From SZUA-592 sp041556555 (GTDB taxonomy: Bacteria; Pseudomonadota; Gammaproteobacteria; Eutrophobiales; Eutrophobiaceae): DNA of 64,000 nt. The notes below the pieces were generated by a model that saw only the letters and a program-made list of their open reading frames with translations, had not been told where the DNA came from and did no database searches. Where the stretch lies: assembly GCA_041556555.1 (NCBI GenBank), contig JBFFIE010000004.1, positions 29,356-93,355 of the forward strand, written 5' to 3'. Of this stretch, positions 61,809 to 64,000 are shown one piece after another (positions within the stretch are counted from its first letter, which is position 1; each line of letters begins with the position of its first letter). The position numbers and the translations under genes were made by a program.

Positions 61809-61864
61809 ACCTAACAGATGCACACATGTGATCGTCGTACCTCTGGATGTGTCAGCGATTAGGC
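61809..61864 (-). other. attC site overlapping the transglutaminase-like gene stop
   Basis: Minus strand: R'' GCCTAAT (61864-61858; RYYYAAC with final C to T), CGCTGACACATCC, ATGTGTGCATC right stem, R' GTTAGGT (61815-61809), a perfect GTTRRRY. 56 bp. The TAA stop of the transglutaminase-like gene lies inside R''. Confidence 0.7.
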
Positions 61865-62656
61865 ATATTTTTCCTCAATAAGCTGAACTTGAATGTCCTG
61901 GGTTATTGGATACACCGCAGGGCCAAACTGGTTGTAGATTGCAACATCAGCGGCATCACGACCATAACCGATTACCACGTATCCACCTCCTAGTTCAGCC
62001 TGTGTAGCATCGAATGTATACCAACGTCCACCAATATAGGCCTCAAACCAAGCATGCAGATCCATAGGCTTGAGCCCATATAGATAACCTACCACCAATC
62101 GCGCCGGAATACTGAGACTACGACATAAGGCAATTCCGAGGTGTGAGAGATCACGGCAAACACCCCACTGCCTCGAATTAACTTCCACTGCGGACATAGG
62201 TATGTCACTACTACCTGGTTCATAACGAATGGTAGTACGCAGCCAGGTTTCAATTTTCTTGACCTGATCATAGCCCAACTGTTTGCCAGCTGTAATCGAT
62301 GTGGCCATTTCACCAAAGCGGTCAGATTCACAAAATCGACTGGGTAGAAGGTAACTGAGTACAGTATCTGGCAGATACTCGATCTCGATAAATGGCGCTC
62401 CCGGGGACTGGTCTACTTGATCCGCGGTCTTGACATCCGCAGACGTATATACTGCGAATGCACCTGGAGGAGCAACCAGTCGCTGACAAAGATTACCAAA
62501 ATTATCAGTGAATTCGAAAACCGGGACACTCGGCTTGAGTCTATATTCCTCACTAGCTACCCATTGCTGTGCTCCACTGCGTAATCGCAGCATTAGAATG
62601 AAAGGTGTAGGAACTGTGATATCAAACGTCATCTCACAGTTTGTACGTAACCACAT
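61859..62656 (-). CDS. Transglutaminase-like domain protein (cassette gene)
   Basis: The largest cassette gene, 265 residues. N-terminal MWLRTNCEMTFDITVPTPFI is a beta-rich segment seen in bacterial transglutaminase-like proteins. The papain-like triad is intact: Cys167 in SRQWGVCRDLSH, His201 in DLHAWFEAYIGG and Asp216 in YTFDAT. GVCRDLSHLGIALCRSLSIP is the usual helix after the Cys. Such proteins are putative Cys proteases or amide transferases; substrate unknown. No signal peptide, so cytoplasmic. Its stop lies within the attC R''. No clear SD before ATG 62656. Confidence 0.88.
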   Translation of the reverse strand: MWLRTNCEMTFDITVPTPFILMLRLRSGAQQWVASEEYRLKPSVPVFEFTDNFGNLCQRLVAPPGAFAVYTSADVKTADQVDQSPGAPFIEIEYLPDTVLSYLLPSRFCESDRFGEMATSITAGKQLGYDQVKKIETWLRTTIRYEPGSSDIPMSAVEVNSRQWGVCRDLSHLGIALCRSLSIPARLVVGYLYGLKPMDLHAWFEAYIGGRWYTFDATQAELGGGYVVIGYGRDAADVAIYNQFGPAVYPITQDIQVQLIEEKYA

Positions 62657-62687
62657 GCAATAAATCCTTCAATAAAGTGTAAGAAAA

Positions 62688-62759
62688 ATATAACGGTTGA
62701 ACTCAAGGGCATGAAATACGCGCAGCGTGTTTGCCGTCCGCTGCAGCGATTTGTTAGGT
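62688..62759 (-). other. attC site after the 101-residue cassette gene
   Basis: Minus strand: R'' ACCTAAC (62759-62753), AAATCGCTGCAGCGGACGG left arm, long variable centre, right arm CCCTTGAGTTCAACC, R' GTTATAT (62694-62688; one mismatch). 72 bp, the longest seen. Confidence 0.75.
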
Positions 62760-62764
62760 GAATT

Positions 62765-63070
62765 TTATGCCCATTTTTTGCCAATCTCTTCCAATCCAGC
62801 ATTTTGCAAATCCTCGGGACTCATGAGAATACGAAATTTACAATTGGCCTGGAAGTTAAGGAAAAAGGGCTCTGCAAACGAAGGAACATCTGATGGTTTT
62901 TGCAGGTCAATCACAAAAATTCCACCTCGTTTCCCATCTTGCTCCGTAAAATAGGCCGTCTCCGGCTTGATTGTTTCGATAATACGACCAATGATCTCGC
63001 CCACCTTGCCACTTTTGACAAGAGAATTAAAAGGCTCTAGTGGAAAATCAACCGTAAGTAACATTTTCAT
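62765..63070 (-). CDS. Conserved 101-residue protein of unknown function (cassette gene)
   Basis: A 101-residue soluble protein from ATG 63070. The N terminus MKMLLTVDFPLEPFNSLVKSG and the segments PETAYFTEQDGKRGGIFVI and AEPFFLNFQANCKFRILMSPEDLQ form an alpha/beta-barrel-like pattern found in a small uncharacterised family, in which some database entries carry unrelated pathway names; I give no function. It ends 6 bp before the attC R'' (62759). SD AAGGAG lies 13-18 bases upstream of the start. Confidence 0.7.
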   Translation of the reverse strand: MKMLLTVDFPLEPFNSLVKSGKVGEIIGRIIETIKPETAYFTEQDGKRGGIFVIDLQKPSDVPSFAEPFFLNFQANCKFRILMSPEDLQNAGLEEIGKKWA

Positions 63071-63117
63071 CTGATGACTCCTTGATTCTTACGGCAATTA
63101 AAGGCGATGCCGCATAC

Positions 63118-63180
63118 GCCTAAAGATTTGGCTGAGGGGCAGCCGGGAAGCGGCGGTCCCGCTTGAGCGTATTGTTAAAT
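63118..63180 (-). other. attC site after the secreted-protein cassette gene
   Basis: Minus strand: R'' ATTTAAC (63180-63174), AATACGCTCAAGCGGGACC left arm, CCGCTTCCCGGC, right arm CCCCTCAGCC, R' TTTAGGC (63124-63118; first G lost). 63 bp. Confidence 0.75.
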
Positions 63181-63186
63181 GCATTT

Positions 63187-63642
63187 TCAATTAATATAAA
63201 AGTCGACATTAATTTTACCCTGATTGTCGTACGATGCATTAAATACCGTCATAGCATCGACTTCTATATAATATGTGCCATCAATTTTATGATATTCGCC
63301 GTTTTCAATAGCATCTTTCAATTCTTTGGTGTTTATTAACCAATCACCGAATTCGATAGTCAAATTTAGCGTTTTTTGTAGAAATTGCTCCTCTGTATAG
63401 GCTTGTTTCGTTCTTAGCTCAATAGCCACTCCTAGATGAATACAGCCACCGCCTTTAACTAATATTTCTTCATTATCTCGTGTAACAATAAGTGTTTCTC
63501 TATCAGAGTCTATTTTAGCTTCCTCATGAGATTTAACATATTGATCTCTAAATTCATCAAATGCCTCAGTTCTAAAAACACACTCTTCCTCTGCAAAAGT
63601 AAATGTAGAAATAAGCAGTAGAAAAATGGCCTGTAATTTCAT
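63187..63642 (-). CDS. Secreted protein of unknown function (cassette gene)
   Basis: A 151-residue protein with signal peptide MKLQAIFLLLISTFTFA, cleaved before EEECVF. The mature part is acidic and beta-rich: ETLIVTRDNEEILVKGGGC, CIHLGVAIELRT and DGTYYIEVDAMTVFNASYDNQG. Two Cys (about 20 and 67) could form a disulfide. The gene is visibly more A+T-rich than the flanking chromosome. ATG 63642 lies five bases after R' of the previous attC with no Shine-Dalgarno sequence, a common cassette feature. Family not recognised. Confidence 0.7.
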   Translation of the reverse strand: MKLQAIFLLLISTFTFAEEECVFRTEAFDEFRDQYVKSHEEAKIDSDRETLIVTRDNEEILVKGGGCIHLGVAIELRTKQAYTEEQFLQKTLNLTIEFGDWLINTKELKDAIENGEYHKIDGTYYIEVDAMTVFNASYDNQGKINVDFYIN

Positions 63643-63646
63643 ATGT

Positions 63647-63703
63647 ATTTAACGGTTGAGCTGAGGAGCTGCGTAGCAGTCCCTCTTGAGTGATTGGTTA
63701 GGT
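63647..63703 (-). other. attC site of the edge cassette
   Basis: Minus strand: R'' ACCTAAC (63703-63697), CAATCACTCAAGAGG left arm, GACTGCTACGCAGC, right arm CCTCAGCTCAACC, R' GTTAAAT (63653-63647). 57 bp. Both R-boxes fit RYYYAAC and GTTRRRY fully; the best-conserved attC in the window. Confidence 0.85.
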
Positions 63704-63749
63704 CACAATTAACTGACATAAACACTCATGCGCTTACGGTGTTTTTGAA

Positions 63750-64000
63750 CTAATGTGCATCAGTTAAAATTTCTAGCCCGCTGAAGAATTCTTTCAATGT
63801 TGACTCAACCGTAGCAGGATTGTAACCCGCAGCATAGAATATATCCTCAGCATAGTTGACTCGGTAAAAATAGCCATTGGAGTAAAAGATATACTGGACA
63901 AGATCCGCATCTGCCATGTACAAAGATGTTTTCCCCCGATGATACTGAGTTATTTGGCATATACCTCCTTGTGGGAGTAACGCCCGAATGAAAATAGTAG
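63750..64000 (-). CDS. Partial cassette gene of unknown function (5' end off window)
   Basis: Open frame running from the right edge to TAG at 63750-63752, at least 83 codons, with no start inside the window in this frame other than an internal Met. It reads FIRALLPQGGICQITQYHRG and later LVQYIFYSNGYFYRVNYAED and FYAAGYNPATVESTLKEFFS. The short spacing to attC (63703) makes it the gene of the next cassette. Family not recognised. Confidence 0.6.
   Translation of the reverse strand, partial: TIFIRALLPQGGICQITQYHRGKTSLYMADADLVQYIFYSNGYFYRVNYAEDIFYAAGYNPATVESTLKEFFSGLEILTDAH

Larger units (their letters stand above)
60153..64000 (-). mobile_element. Integron gene-cassette array (minus orientation, continues past window)
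   Basis: Eight cassette units on one strand, each a single short gene followed by an attC-type imperfect palindrome. The arms are shared (AAATCGCTCAAG on the left, CCCCTTAGCTCA or similar on the right). Genes start 5-50 bp after the preceding R' site and end within 0-50 bp of the next R'', the standard cassette layout. The integrase gene and attI should lie beyond 64000 because array 5' ends point to higher coordinates; a cassette-only cluster is the alternative. Mobility is inferred. Confidence 0.85.

Overview
The window is bacterial chromosomal DNA from a gammaproteobacterium. Evidence: Pseudomonas-like dcd, fused cysG, the fabA-fabB pair for anaerobic unsaturated fatty acid synthesis, typA, ispG, the sucA-sucB-lpd order with divergent gltA, and a two-subunit (class III, PhaC+PhaE) polyhydroxyalkanoate (PHA) synthase of the kind best known from purple sulfur bacteria. 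Genus cannot be fixed from the sequence alone. No rRNA, tRNA, CRISPR array or complete insertion sequence was seen.

Layout. 1-20 kb: housekeeping and repair genes, namely the dcd 3' end, cysG, a YajG-like lipoprotein, a diguanylate cyclase, an egtD-msrB antioxidant pair, an AddB-like/AddA-like helicase-nuclease pair, a methyltransferase gene broken at a poly-A tract, a CDF transporter, slyD, an NYN nuclease, and a tag-to-arfB run of overlapping genes. 20-31 kb: typA, an SLC13 transporter followed by the in-frame 3' remnant of an outer-membrane protein gene, an orphan TupA-like binding protein with a G-rich-loop hairpin pair downstream, a cation/proton antiporter operon, fabAB, ispG and a 52-residue Pmp3/YqaE protein. 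31-39.5 kb: an AcoR-like sigma-54 activator, acetyl-CoA synthetase and pyrophosphatase, with matching inverted repeats before the activator and acs genes, then a GGDEF-EAL protein.

39.5-48 kb: a full PHA locus with two phasins (one with a nine-copy 15-bp repeat), phaE-phaC, two acetoacetyl-CoA reductases (one with a roughly 92-residue N-terminal extension), phaR and phaA. TGCA-rich sites resembling PhaR operators precede both phasins, phaA, a LysR gene and a distant SDR gene at 16.4-17.2 kb. 48-56.5 kb: TCA-cycle genes lpd, sucB, sucA, gltA and mdh. Acs, the TCA genes and the PHA locus together describe a cell that shuttles acetyl-CoA between oxidation and storage.

56.5-64 kb: every gene is on the minus strand. 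From about 60.15 kb to the right edge the DNA has the structure of an integron gene-cassette array: single small genes, each followed on the minus strand by a 52-72 bp imperfect palindrome with RYYYAAC-like and GTTRRRY-like ends and shared arms (attC sites). The cassettes carry a tautomerase-like protein, a DsrE-like protein, a small membrane protein, a DUF5062 protein, a transglutaminase-like protein, a conserved 101-residue protein, a secreted protein and a partial gene at the edge. Array polarity places any integrase gene beyond position 64000. More decayed attC-like sequence (60153-60215, 59023-59098) suggests an older, eroded part of the array.
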